IMG/VR virus record: IMGVR_UViG_3300017929_000004 | Span: 1-64,000 of that record | Reading direction: 5' to 3' (one strand) | Source of the DNA: a virus | DNA length: 64,000 nt | In this document: in pieces, positions 21,726 to 30,045 of the stretch | Position numbering within the stretch: position 1 is the stretch's first letter | Layout: every line of letters starts with the position of its first letter | Made by a program: the position numbers and the translations under genes | Notes under the pieces: generated by a model | Database searches by the model: none | Told to the model about the DNA's origin: nothing | What the model saw: only the letters and a program-made list of their open reading frames with translations

Positions 21726-22267
21726 TCGAAATCCTCCGCTACCCAAACCGGATGCTCACGACGCCGACCGAGGCTTGGAATCCAGCAATCCCCTACACCG
21801 AAACGCCCTCTCAGATTTCCAGCCAACTCCAAGACGCTATGAAACTGTATGCTGGAGTTGGTCTTGCGGCGAATCAAATTGGTATGACAGTTGCCATTGC
21901 TGTCGTGCGGACGAAAGAGAGAGGCATCCTGACTTTGGTGAATCCCACAATCACCTTCACCAGCGATTCCATCGACCCCCGCGGTGGGTTCATCCAAAGC
22001 ACCGAAGGCTGTCTCAGCCTTCCCGGAATCCAGTTCGTCATTACTCGGTCGGCTGAGATCGAGTTGGCATGGCTCGACGAAGAGCTTTCTCCGCACACTG
22101 AAACCTTCAAAGGCGAGGACGCAATCCGAATCCAGCATGAGACAGATCATTTGAAGGGCATTCTGGTACTAGACCATCTGAGCGCGCTCAAGCGCAACAT
22201 GCTGATTCGGAAAATCCAGAAGGTGGTCAGGCTTGAGAAGCGGTACGAGAAGGCGGTGCTGCGATGA
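21722..22267 (+). CDS. def: Peptide deformylase
   Basis: Removes the N-terminal formyl group from nascent bacterial proteins; a metalloenzyme. All three family motifs are present: GVGLAANQIG (motif I, GxGLAAxQ), EGCLSLPG (motif II, EGCLS, metal Cys) and QHETDHLKG (motif III, HExxH-type with both metal His and catalytic Glu). Length from TTG 21722 is about 181 residues, normal for the family, and the sequence from there (LIEILRYPNRMLTTP) matches the usual start. The frame is open upstream to 21566, but that part overlaps the previous gene. Phage deformylases are known and may speed production of phage proteins. Confidence 0.9.
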   Translation: MIEILRYPNRMLTTPTEAWNPAIPYTETPSQISSQLQDAMKLYAGVGLAANQIGMTVAIAVVRTKERGILTLVNPTITFTSDSIDPRGGFIQSTEGCLSLPGIQFVITRSAEIELAWLDEELSPHTETFKGEDAIRIQHETDHLKGILVLDHLSALKRNMLIRKIQKVVRLEKRYEKAVLR

Positions 22268-22773
22268 TCGAACCCAAAAAGATTCTTCTCAGCCAACGCA
22301 CAAGGGATTCGGCGACCGTCATCGAGGCGGGGTCGTTGAACAACCCGTTCATCGGAAGAATCCAAGTGCTTTGCACCGGCCCGCAGGCTTTCGCCGAGAT
22401 CCTGAATTACCTCGTCCACGCCGACCTTGCCATCGGTGCCGTGCAGCACGCAATCTCCTGCCTGCAGATGGCTCGGCGCCCCGAGGACCGCATCGACGAC
22501 ATGCGAATGCTCCAAGATGCCCACCACACGCTGACCGGCTGGCACTTCGATTCGGCATCCACGCCAGCGCCCTTGAGGGGGATTCGTCCATCGGCTGGCA
22601 GCATTAGTTGGGAAAAGGCAAAAGAAGTTATGGGCCAAATCGATCCTGCGAAGGTGCAAGAGATGTTTGGAGGCAACCCTTTAAGATTGGGCTCGGCGCA
22701 TCCAGATGAGGAACTCAAGATTGACAAAATGCTCCCTGAGAGCGTACCTTCCGAAGGAGAGAAAACCTCATGA
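22264..22773 (+). CDS. Hypothetical protein, 169 aa
   Basis: ATG 22264 overlaps the deformylase stop. The product begins MIEPKKILLSQRTRDSATVI, is helical in its middle (ILNYLVHADLAIGAVQHAIS) and has a low-complexity end. No family is recognised. It lies in a coupled run of genes (each start overlaps the preceding stop) leading to a membrane protein. Confidence 0.6.
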   Translation: MIEPKKILLSQRTRDSATVIEAGSLNNPFIGRIQVLCTGPQAFAEILNYLVHADLAIGAVQHAISCLQMARRPEDRIDDMRMLQDAHHTLTGWHFDSASTPAPLRGIRPSAGSISWEKAKEVMGQIDPAKVQEMFGGNPLRLGSAHPDEELKIDKMLPESVPSEGEKTS

Positions 22774-23249
22774 GTCCCGTTTACCCCATCCTTATCGCAG
22801 TAGTCGTAATCCTCTGCACGCTGGTTCTTGTCGCTCTGTTTTGCGTCGGAGGTCTTCTACTTTGGCAGGTCTGGGCGCTCGTCAAAATCAACCGCATCAT
22901 CTCGGAGTCCGTCGCGGCCCTTGTCGATCCGGTGAAGCAACTGCCGGCGGCCACAGCCAACCTCATCAAGGTCTCGACGGAACTCAAGGAATTCCAAGAG
23001 GGTGAAGTCAGGCTCATGCGGCAACACATCAAGGCGGTGACGGACCTTACGGGGACCGTCGAAGAGTTTGAAGGGATGCTCGTGCGTCCGCCTTCTGCCG
23101 GAAGTCCGACACCAAGGGTTCGTCGCAGCGCGTCCGTCGCTCCCGCCACCGAGGGGGACGAAATGGAAATGGAGCAACGGCGAAAAGAATCCACAACGCT
23201 TGGGGGAGTTGACGTAAAGGATTTTGGGAAGAATGTTGGGACGGTTTAG
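22770..23249 (+). CDS. Membrane-anchored hypothetical protein, 159 aa
   Basis: ATG 22770 overlaps the previous stop. One long hydrophobic segment (residues about 5-33, VVVILCTLVLVALFCVGGLLL) is followed by helical coiled-coil-like sequence (LIKVSTELKEFQEGEVRLM) and a disordered charged tail. The topology resembles inner-membrane phage proteins with a cytoplasmic or periplasmic coiled coil. Function unknown. Its stop runs into a palindromic site. Confidence 0.6.
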   Translation: MSPVYPILIAVVVILCTLVLVALFCVGGLLLWQVWALVKINRIISESVAALVDPVKQLPAATANLIKVSTELKEFQEGEVRLMRQHIKAVTDLTGTVEEFEGMLVRPPSAGSPTPRVRRSASVAPATEGDEMEMEQRRKESTTLGGVDVKDFGKNVGTV

Positions 23250-23262
23250 TGCAGGACTGCAC
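23249..23262. repeat. 14-bp palindrome upstream of the 23320 gene
   Basis: GTGCAG-GA-CTGCAC beginning in the preceding TAG stop, 57 nt before the TTG start at 23320, the longest spacing seen. A CCTCG/CGAGG hairpin lies between. Confidence 0.85.
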
Positions 23263-23319
23263 TGACGGTTTCCGTACCTCGGTTAAAAATAGAACTATAT
23301 CGAGGAGAAAGGAGGCAAA

Positions 23320-23532
23320 TTGGATCCACTATTCGAAGTTCACAAATTGAACGAATTGGGTTTGAAGAAGGCACACGAAATCGCCTTCTTGTTCAACGAC
23401 ACTTTGAAGAAACTGAAATCATATGTTCCCGAAGGTCGGGAACTTGCGATTACGAAAACACATCTGGAGTCGGCCTGCTTCTTCGCAAAGAAGGCGATGG
23501 CAAACGACCCAGTTAACCAGGAGCCGGAATAA
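23320..23532 (+). CDS. Small helical protein, 70 aa (TTG start)
   Basis: TTG 23320 has a strong site, GAAAGGAGG, 4 nt upstream. The product begins MDPLFEVHKLNELGLKKAHE and continues as amphipathic helices (ESACFFAKKAMANDP). It resembles the small Acb2/'KAxxIAxxF...LExACMFAxKA' group of phage proteins, of which some bind cyclic-nucleotide signals. Here the similarity is a pattern-level impression (LESACFFAKKAM) and needs a profile search. If correct it would be an anti-CBASS protein. Confidence 0.55.
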   Translation: MDPLFEVHKLNELGLKKAHEIAFLFNDTLKKLKSYVPEGRELAITKTHLESACFFAKKAMANDPVNQEPE

Positions 23533-24392
23533 TGCTGCACTATCGCTGGACTGAAGTATCGGGAGTTCGCGAATGCGTTCAATGCCTGGCGCTCGGCGAG
23601 ACAACAGTTCTTGAAAAGAAGTTGACACTACTTTCTGGCAACGATGCCTCGGTCAAATTCTCCTGCCCCGTTTGCGGCTTCGTCGCCGTGGGCATAGTCT
23701 CGGTGGACGGGTCGGAGCCACAGCAAGGCGAGGCGACTCCAGCAGCGAAGTCCCTCATCGTGGCTCCGACCGCCGAGGAAATAGAGGCCGTAAAGCCCAA
23801 ACCTCCGCCGAAGGCTCAACGGATCATCGTGCCCACTGGCCCCCCAGTAGATGTCGAGGAACTCTATGCCCATGCCGTGGCGAAGTTCCCGAAGGCCCTG
23901 AGACTCGATACTGGCGAAGTGCTTGCGGGAACGGTCACCAAGGGAAGGAATCAGGACGCCGCGTTCATCAAGGTGGTTTACACTGATGGCCAACCGATCG
24001 TCGATAAAGAGAGGGCGCCGAACCCGTACCACGTCGAGAAGCTTCTGTTCTGCGAGCCGACCCTGCCCGACGAGAAGGAGTTCGTCGAGGGCGTGAAGGC
24101 ATCCGTTGAGGCCACGCTGAAGTCCAGAAACCCGCACCCGACCCGCGTCGTGGCTCCAGTGAAGCTCAACGAAGCGAGGTCGAGGCTCCGCACGATCTGC
24201 ACTTACCCAATCAACGATGTGGGGACTCAATGTGGTGACACGACGGGAGCTTGCGGCCATCCTGGTATGCTGCGGAACGTCGCATCGCCGGGTGGGATGC
24301 GGGCGAACGTGGACCTGCAAAGTGCCCCTGACGGAAGCAGGGTGCTGTCGCTTCAAGAGCGGCTTGACCCAGAATCTCTGATCCAGCAGTGA
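23532..24392 (+). CDS. Hypothetical protein, 286 aa
   Basis: ATG 23532 overlaps the preceding stop. The N-terminus has CVQC and CPVC about 30 residues apart, a likely zinc ribbon. A Pro-rich linker (KPKPPPKAQ) follows. The middle is mixed, and the end has CTYP, CGDTTGACGH and a tail LQERLDPESLIQQ. The 'SLQERL' type ending recurs in another gene here (30046-30528). No function is assigned. Confidence 0.6.
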   Translation: MLHYRWTEVSGVRECVQCLALGETTVLEKKLTLLSGNDASVKFSCPVCGFVAVGIVSVDGSEPQQGEATPAAKSLIVAPTAEEIEAVKPKPPPKAQRIIVPTGPPVDVEELYAHAVAKFPKALRLDTGEVLAGTVTKGRNQDAAFIKVVYTDGQPIVDKERAPNPYHVEKLLFCEPTLPDEKEFVEGVKASVEATLKSRNPHPTRVVAPVKLNEARSRLRTICTYPINDVGTQCGDTTGACGHPGMLRNVASPGGMRANVDLQSAPDGSRVLSLQERLDPESLIQQ

Positions 24393-24399
24393 GGTGAAT

Positions 24400-24990
24400 A
24401 TGAAAAACCTGATTTTAGGACTATTGTTTGGATTGCTTTTCTCGCTGGTCGGCTTCGGGCAGGAAGCCTACGTGGTTTCACTCAAGCCAGACGACGCGAT
24501 GAAGGCGAAGGCCACCTACGACAAGTTGCAGCAGGCCCAAAAGGATTGGGCCGATACCCAAAAGCACATCGCCCTCAAGTACCTCATCGTCGAGCCCACA
24601 GACCCCGAGGCATCGGATAAGCACTATGTGGGAGAAACGGACACTGGGATTAACATCTCTTCGTCAGGAACGCTGTCGAGCGGCAACCTCGCTTTGCGGT
24701 ATATAACAACGATAGGCGGAAATCAATCTGAACCCACGAAAGAGGAGATTGCCCAACAAACCAAAGAAGAGAAAGCCTACATCGAACGATTCAACCGCGA
24801 GAAGCGCCAACGCAAAGGATTCGATGGGAATTGCTCAAACTGCCTGCCGAAGTTCGAGTTTACCCACGACTTCAAGTTCATCGTGCCTTCGAAGCCAGAG
24901 GTAAAGGCGCCAGTCTCGCCGTTCTATCTTTCGCCGGCTGCGAAGACTTTGACGACCGACGATAGTGGTAGTGCAGGCCTGCCGTGGTGA
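24400..24990 (+). CDS. Exported hypothetical protein with signal peptide
   Basis: ATG 24400 has GAGGTGAAT upstream; a GTG two codons earlier is less likely. The N-terminus MKNLILGLLFGLLFSLVGFGQ is a typical Sec signal peptide with cleavage probably after FG or GFGQ. The mature part is charged and helical at first, then has CSNC near residue 148. No family is recognised. The 3' end carries an imperfect palindrome upstream of the next gene. Confidence 0.65.
   Translation: MKNLILGLLFGLLFSLVGFGQEAYVVSLKPDDAMKAKATYDKLQQAQKDWADTQKHIALKYLIVEPTDPEASDKHYVGETDTGINISSSGTLSSGNLALRYITTIGGNQSEPTKEEIAQQTKEEKAYIERFNREKRQRKGFDGNCSNCLPKFEFTHDFKFIVPSKPEVKAPVSPFYLSPAAKTLTTDDSGSAGLPW
24971..24984. repeat. Degenerate palindrome upstream of the small-terminase candidate
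   Basis: GTGCAG-GC-CTGCCG, 12 of 14 matches, 9 nt before ATG 24994, in the last codons of the preceding gene. Confidence 0.5.
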
Positions 24991-24993
24991 CCC

Positions 24994-25683
24994 ATGCCGA
25001 TACAGCCATTCTGCACGAAGATCCTCCGCGAACGCGATGCTCCCAACCTTCCGCCGCCCGAAGACCGCCACGTTAAAGTTGCCTGCTTGGCGTTCGACGG
25101 AAAGACGATCGGTGAAATCCGCTCCGAGTTCCCGCGAATCAGCGTGCAGATGATTGGGCAGTCGATTCGGCTGACTCGCGACGCGGTTCGCCGCGGCAAG
25201 CCCCCCGACGAGGTCCTGCGGTTTCCTGAACTCATCGAAGAACAGGTGGCGTACAAGGTAGCTCCAGGCAAGCCATCGAAGGCCAGCGCCACGACGCGAG
25301 CCCTCAAGAGCCTTTCGACGGCTCTCGTCAAGATCGAGTTCAAGAGCTTCCCCGACTTCGTGCGAAGCGTGAAGGAACGCTTTGCACCAATCGGAGTGCC
25401 GCTCATCGTGCAGAAGATGTTGGAAGGCGTCGAACGTGAAGACCCCGAAATGATCAAACTCTCGACGCAGGTATTCGACCTTGCCCCGAAGGGTAAGGGG
25501 TTGACATTACAGCAGCAGTTCAACATTCCCGGCGGAACGCCCGAGAAGAGGCCGAACGCCGACCACCGTGTTGCATTCTTCGAAGAATTGGTGCGCAAGA
25601 ACCGCGCCAAGATTGACTCAGCGACTCCGGCAGCGACCGCAGTAATTGACGCAGAAACCGTGGAAGGCAGCGACGAAGAGTAG
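24994..25683 (+). CDS. Probable terminase small subunit
   Basis: 229 residues immediately upstream of the large terminase. The N-terminal third includes a helix-turn-helix-like segment (DGKTIGEIRSEFP then VQMIGQSIRLTRDAV), as expected for a packaging-site DNA-binding protein. The central part is helical and basic, and the C-terminus is acidic and Ala-rich. The assignment is by position and HTH character; sequence similarity to a known small-terminase family is not clear. An alternative is a general HTH regulator. Confidence 0.5.
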   Translation: MPIQPFCTKILRERDAPNLPPPEDRHVKVACLAFDGKTIGEIRSEFPRISVQMIGQSIRLTRDAVRRGKPPDEVLRFPELIEEQVAYKVAPGKPSKASATTRALKSLSTALVKIEFKSFPDFVRSVKERFAPIGVPLIVQKMLEGVEREDPEMIKLSTQVFDLAPKGKGLTLQQQFNIPGGTPEKRPNADHRVAFFEELVRKNRAKIDSATPAATAVIDAETVEGSDEE

Positions 25684-25691
25684 CGGGCCGG

Positions 25692-28600
25692 ATGGCACTC
25701 GTACAGGTTTATCAAGAGTCTGACATAGCCACAGCGGTTGAGGAACTCAACCATCTTCGGGAACAGGTCCTCTACGAGGACAAGGATGCTGACCCGTGGG
25801 AAGCGCTGTCTTCGTCGGAGCTTGAGTGGATCGACGCCGAGATTGGGAAGTGCTGCGCCGACTTCCGGTACGCCGCATACAACTACTTCTGGTTGGGACA
25901 CACCAAAGATTCAATTCCTTGCCTCTTCAATCTCTGGCCTGCACAGGAACTTTTCCTTTCCATCGTCGAGAATATGTGGGCAGAGGGAGAGCCTGCATGG
26001 ATAATAACGCATAAGGCACGGCAATTAGGAATCAGCACAGTTGTCGAGGCCATCCTCGCTTGGAAGAATCTTTTCTTTTCCAACCAGATTTCGATGATCA
26101 TCGCGCAGGATCCCGACCAAGCTGAGCACCTTCTGAAAATCTCGCTCTACATCATGGACCACATGCCGTGGTGGATGCGGCCGATGGAGCAGTCGCGAGA
26201 ATTCAAAGAGGCTATGATTCTTGAGAACAAGGACCCCTATGAGCGTTCCTTCAAGGCTGGGCTCAATAATTGGATCATCGCAAACGGCTGCACGAAGATT
26301 TCCGCATTTGGTCAGGGGAAACCCATACATATTTTTCATGGCAGCGAATTAAGCAGTTGGCCTTCCGACCGCGCCCGAAAGATCATTTCTCAGGACATGA
26401 AGTACGCCTTCGCGAAGAAGCCAGGGTGCCTCGCCGCGATGGAGTCGAAGCCTCGCGGCATGGTGGGCTACTGGTACAATATGTGGCACGTCTTCGACGG
26501 CCAGGGGTTGAGCGCAGAGTACTTCCCCTTCTATGTGCCAGCGTTCTTCGAAAAGGACCGGCGCCTCGACCCGCCGCCAGCATGGGAGCCCGACGAAGAG
26601 GCTATCGCCATTCGTGAGAACTACTCCCTGGAATGGACACAGTGTGACGAATGCGGAACTCCGCTGCCGATGCGCTGGGGGGAAATCGAGTCGTGTGTGA
26701 AGTGTGGATCGCCGAATCATTCGCCGATCCTGCTCGACGACGCTCAACTCTACTGGTATCAGGAAGAAAAGAAGACCGCCGCCGCGCAGGGGAAGCAGGA
26801 ACTTCGCGACTTCTACCAGGAAATGAGTATCACGCCGGAACAGGGGTTTCAAGCATCGGGCATCATCGTCTTCCCCGACGAAGTGATGGCCTACCTCCAA
26901 CGGACTTGTCATCCGGGTCAGAAGGGCTACTTCGATGATGCCTTCAACTGGCATGCCGAGCGGAACTGCAAAATCTGCCACGACGACCACTTGGGGGAAG
27001 ACTACCCAATGGAAATGTGGGAGCCTCCGCAAGAAGGGGCGAGGTATGTAGCGGGCGTCGATGTCGCCGAGGGAGAAGAGGAAGGGGATTACTCAGTAAT
27101 ACACGTTATCAAGATGGGATATGGCTTCAAGATTCCCGACAAGCAAGTGTTTGAGTGGTACGGGCACATCGACGGTCACGAGTTCGCCCGCGTCTGCTAC
27201 CTCGTCGGGAAGGCGTACAACGAAGCGATGATGGCGATTGACGCCATCGGGCCTGGGTACGGAACGCTCGGCCTGCTCCTTCATCAATTCAATTACGGCA
27301 ACATCTATCGGTGGAAGCATCTCGACAGCTTCACGAAAATTCAGAGCAATAAGGCTGGGCTGTGGACGAATTACAAGACGCGGCGAACGATGATTACTTG
27401 GGGGATTCGCTGGCTGCGCCGACAGATTTGGGAGATCCGGTCAACGCACTTCCTCGAGGAAGCTCCGTTCTTTCAGAAGGACGACGATGACGCCAAGGCA
27501 GAGGCACTTGAAGGGCACTTCGACGACTGCGTTCCAGAGGGAACGCTTGTAACTACCTCGACAGGTCAAAAACCGATAGAAGAAGTACGAGCCGGAGAAC
27601 TCGTCCTAACCCATAAGGGGAGATTTATGCCTGTCACCCACACAGGCTCCCGCTTTGAGGACAAGAAACTCATCGAAGTTATGGCCTATGGAAGACCACC
27701 GCTTCTCGTTACAGCCGAACACAAACTCTGGCTTTCGCAAAAGGAATTCATCTATTACGAAAAGGGGAAAACCTGCGAGTACCAACCGAAAAAAAAGAGA
27801 TGGAATCGCCATACCAGGGGAAGGCAAACGAAGAAGGTAGTCTATTCTGATCCGAACTGGGTTTCGTGGGAGTCGTCGCAGTTGAATTTGAAAGGTAAGT
27901 ATGCGACCTGTTCTGTCGCCGCAACTGCAGAAATTGAAACTGAGAGAGTTGACCTTTTCAAAGGGTTGCCAGAGAGCTATCGCATAGTCGACGGAGTGTT
28001 GACAGCTTTTGCTAAAGGGACGATGCGGGAAATACCAACGCAGCATAAGATGAAGAGGTTCGTTCCTGTTGACAAGAATTTTCTCAGAATGATTGGCTAT
28101 TATTTGGCCGAAGGCGCACGGGGACTCAGTAGCATTGCCTTTGCATCGCATCGAAGGGAGTTTCCAATCCGAAACTGGCTGATTGGCTATATTAAGAGCC
28201 TCGGAGCACACGCTGGAGAGTCTAAAACCTCAGCAAACGGTTCAGAAGTTTGGTGTAGTTCGATCCCATTGAACTATTTTTTTAGAGAATTTCGGAAAAG
28301 AGAAGGGAAGCGTTTGCCCTCTTGGGTGACGCTTCTTCCCCCAGAAAAGCAAAAAGAGGTGATTGTCGGATACCTCTTGGGAGATGGCTGTTTTCGTAGA
28401 GAATCAGGCGCTATCCAATCTGCTACGATTAGCCCAGAGGCAGCCTTCCAGATTTTCAATATGGCCATGCGCTGTGGTTGGGCTTGCTCACTCATTGGCT
28501 ACTCGGGACAGAATGGTCACAAAAAGCAATGGAAGATTAACTTTTCGTCGTGGACTTCCAAAGAGATAAAGTCTCTCATTGAGCCAGAAATACTAGCCTG

Positions 28601-29099
28601 CAAAAGACCACTAAGCCCGTTAAGAAGGATTTCAACGGACGTTATTAAATTGGTAGATGGTAGAATGTTTGGGACAATCTACAGTACAAAAGAAATCCCG
28701 TTTTGTGGAACCGTCTACAATCTCAACGTTGAGGAAGACCATAGTTTCGTTGCCAACGGAACTGTAATTTCGAACAGCATTATGGCCGGCCTCTGTGCGA
28801 ATTATGCTGCACATGAGGATGACCGCGACCCGATGACGGGCCGGTTCAACCTGCCGGCGGGAATCACGCGAAGTCGCGAGGGCGGAAACTATATCGCCAC
28901 ATGCGTCAAAGGTCACAAGTTTGACACTGACGACCCAAGCCAGGGCGGTCACGCAAGGTGCCCGAAGTGCAACTCATTGATTCAGGGAGCAGAGAAAAAG
29001 CCGCAGAGTGGAACGCTCGAAGCGGAGCGGCTGATAGCGATGGTTACTGGTCCCAAGGCGGAGAAAGGATTTAACATTCCCCCTTTCGACCAATTATGA
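25692..29099 (+). CDS. terL: Terminase large subunit containing an intein
   Basis: Packaging motor: an ATPase that drives DNA into the prohead and a nuclease that cuts it. 1135 codons, of which 719 remain after intein removal. An N-terminal ATPase with the Walker A-like KARQLGIST (residues 108-116) has Ile where Lys is usual; Walker B follows near MIIAQDPDQ. A zinc ribbon (CDEC at 318, CVKC about 336) and another Cys cluster (CKIC at 426) are inserted before the RuvC-like nuclease. The nuclease begins with GVDVAEGEEEGD (Asp about 457) and ends with HFDD, the acidic pair just before the intein, then SIMAGL. A C-terminal zinc-like element (GHKF, CPKC) follows. Confidence 0.93.
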   Translation: MALVQVYQESDIATAVEELNHLREQVLYEDKDADPWEALSSSELEWIDAEIGKCCADFRYAAYNYFWLGHTKDSIPCLFNLWPAQELFLSIVENMWAEGEPAWIITHKARQLGISTVVEAILAWKNLFFSNQISMIIAQDPDQAEHLLKISLYIMDHMPWWMRPMEQSREFKEAMILENKDPYERSFKAGLNNWIIANGCTKISAFGQGKPIHIFHGSELSSWPSDRARKIISQDMKYAFAKKPGCLAAMESKPRGMVGYWYNMWHVFDGQGLSAEYFPFYVPAFFEKDRRLDPPPAWEPDEEAIAIRENYSLEWTQCDECGTPLPMRWGEIESCVKCGSPNHSPILLDDAQLYWYQEEKKTAAAQGKQELRDFYQEMSITPEQGFQASGIIVFPDEVMAYLQRTCHPGQKGYFDDAFNWHAERNCKICHDDHLGEDYPMEMWEPPQEGARYVAGVDVAEGEEEGDYSVIHVIKMGYGFKIPDKQVFEWYGHIDGHEFARVCYLVGKAYNEAMMAIDAIGPGYGTLGLLLHQFNYGNIYRWKHLDSFTKIQSNKAGLWTNYKTRRTMITWGIRWLRRQIWEIRSTHFLEEAPFFQKDDDDAKAEALEGHFDDCVPEGTLVTTSTGQKPIEEVRAGELVLTHKGRFMPVTHTGSRFEDKKLIEVMAYGRPPLLVTAEHKLWLSQKEFIYYEKGKTCEYQPKKKRWNRHTRGRQTKKVVYSDPNWVSWESSQLNLKGKYATCSVAATAEIETERVDLFKGLPESYRIVDGVLTAFAKGTMREIPTQHKMKRFVPVDKNFLRMIGYYLAEGARGLSSIAFASHRREFPIRNWLIGYIKSLGAHAGESKTSANGSEVWCSSIPLNYFFREFRKREGKRLPSWVTLLPPEKQKEVIVGYLLGDGCFRRESGAIQSATISPEAAFQIFNMAMRCGWACSLIGYSGQNGHKKQWKINFSSWTSKEIKSLIEPEILACKRPLSPLRRISTDVIKLVDGRMFGTIYSTKEIPFCGTVYNLNVEEDHSFVANGTVISNSIMAGLCANYAAHEDDRDPMTGRFNLPAGITRSREGGNYIATCVKGHKFDTDDPSQGGHARCPKCNSLIQGAEKKPQSGTLEAERLIAMVTGPKAEKGFNIPPFDQL
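27528..28775 (+). mobile_element. Intein with LAGLIDADG homing endonuclease
   Basis: Residues 613-1028 of the terminase frame (416 aa). It starts with Cys in CVPEGTLV (block A), has TAEHKLWL (block B, TxxH) and ends VYNLNVEEDHSFVANG then VISN (blocks F and G), with Ser as first C-extein residue. Two LAGLIDADG motifs are present: GYYLAEGA (about 802-809) and GYLLGDGC (about 893-900). The penultimate residue is Ser instead of the usual His. It inserts directly after the catalytic Asp-Asp of the nuclease, so the nuclease is inactive until splicing. Confidence 0.93.
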
Positions 29100-29131
29100 T
29101 GTAGAATCCCCACAGCGACGAGGAGGAAGTC

Positions 29132-29749
29132 ATGGAGCAAGAAACCTACCAGACAATCGAAGTCGAGGTTCCCCGGTCACAACTGATTATCCTGCGCAAG
29201 CTCTTCAACGGCGCGGCGGTGAAGGACGCCATCCAGAAGTGCGTTGAAACCTTCACAGCGGGTTGGCAGGCTGGGATTGAACTCACAACGGAAGGCATTA
29301 CGGCGATCAGCAATCTGCTGAACGTGCGGAGTTTCAACTCTGAGGCATCGCTCATCGAGGCGATTCAGAAGCGGTTCAACATGGGGCCAATGACCGCCAT
29401 CATCGAACTCGACGGAAACCTCGCTGCGGCCATCAAGCGAGTGGCGGCGGGGAACAATATCACGGTCAACGCATGTCTGAGGAATTACGTCCAGGCGGCG
29501 TTCGCGTCGGGGTACTTCAATCAGCGCATGAACCTGCAATCCCTCTTCTTCAGTCCGAAAGAGTGGGAGACTCTCAAAAAGGCACTTGGCGAGGTTCCCT
29601 CGACGGGCGGGAATGTAGCAAGCATCGTTGCTGAGTGGAAGGCGCTAAAAGCTCTTCCTGTTCCGCCGGTGCAGGGCTGCATTGGAGAACCAGAAGCAGT
29701 CCCGGATCCCGATGCTGTAGATCCATTGGGGGATATTCCGAGATTCTGA
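29132..29749 (+). CDS. Hypothetical helical protein, 205 aa
   Basis: GAGGAGGAAGTC precedes ATG 29132. The product is predicted helical with repeated amphipathic segments (AVKDAIQKCVETFTAGW, then LAAAIKRVAAGNNITVNACL), possibly two copies of a small helical fold. A palindrome variant lies inside (29669-29682). It sits between terminase and portal, but no family is recognised. Confidence 0.6.
   Translation: MEQETYQTIEVEVPRSQLIILRKLFNGAAVKDAIQKCVETFTAGWQAGIELTTEGITAISNLLNVRSFNSEASLIEAIQKRFNMGPMTAIIELDGNLAAAIKRVAAGNNITVNACLRNYVQAAFASGYFNQRMNLQSLFFSPKEWETLKKALGEVPSTGGNVASIVAEWKALKALPVPPVQGCIGEPEAVPDPDAVDPLGDIPRF
29669..29682. repeat. Palindrome variant GTGCAG-GG-CTGCAT (intragenic)
   Basis: 13 of 14 matches, inside the 29132-29749 gene and 87 nt before the next start. 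Confidence 0.45.
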
Positions 29750-29769
29750 AAGCAAGAGAGGAGAAAACA

Positions 29770-30033
29770 ATGCATTACGCAGACGGTTCTGAAGCCCACG
29801 CAGGGGACTTGGTGCTCCAGCGTGTTAAGACCACGGGAATCGAGTTACTCGGGATATTGATGTCGGCGACCGCAGACTCGACAAGTTGCAATGGCCAAAT
29901 GCTGGGGCTTGCGAGGCGAGCAGTTTCCGATGCTGGCGAGACCGGCTGGATTCCCTACAACTACCCGTATGACTTAATGGTGACGGTCGGGGAACTTTTC
30001 CCGATTATAAAGAATATTCACAGCGACAGCTAA
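29770..30033 (+). CDS. Hypothetical protein, 87 aa
   Basis: AGAGAGGAGAAAAC precedes ATG 29770. The product begins MHYADGSEAHAGDLVLQRVK and looks beta-rich, resembling small SH3-like or barrel proteins whose pattern 'YxDGxxAxxGDxV' is common in phages. Function unknown. Confidence 0.65.
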   Translation: MHYADGSEAHAGDLVLQRVKTTGIELLGILMSATADSTSCNGQMLGLARRAVSDAGETGWIPYNYPYDLMVTVGELFPIIKNIHSDS

Positions 30034-30045
30034 GTGGGGCGACAG

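Noticed and set aside
24924-25901. 325-codon leftward frame antisense to the small-terminase candidate
   Set aside because: Low-complexity Ser/Arg-rich shadow, no ribosome site, and all neighbours are rightward.
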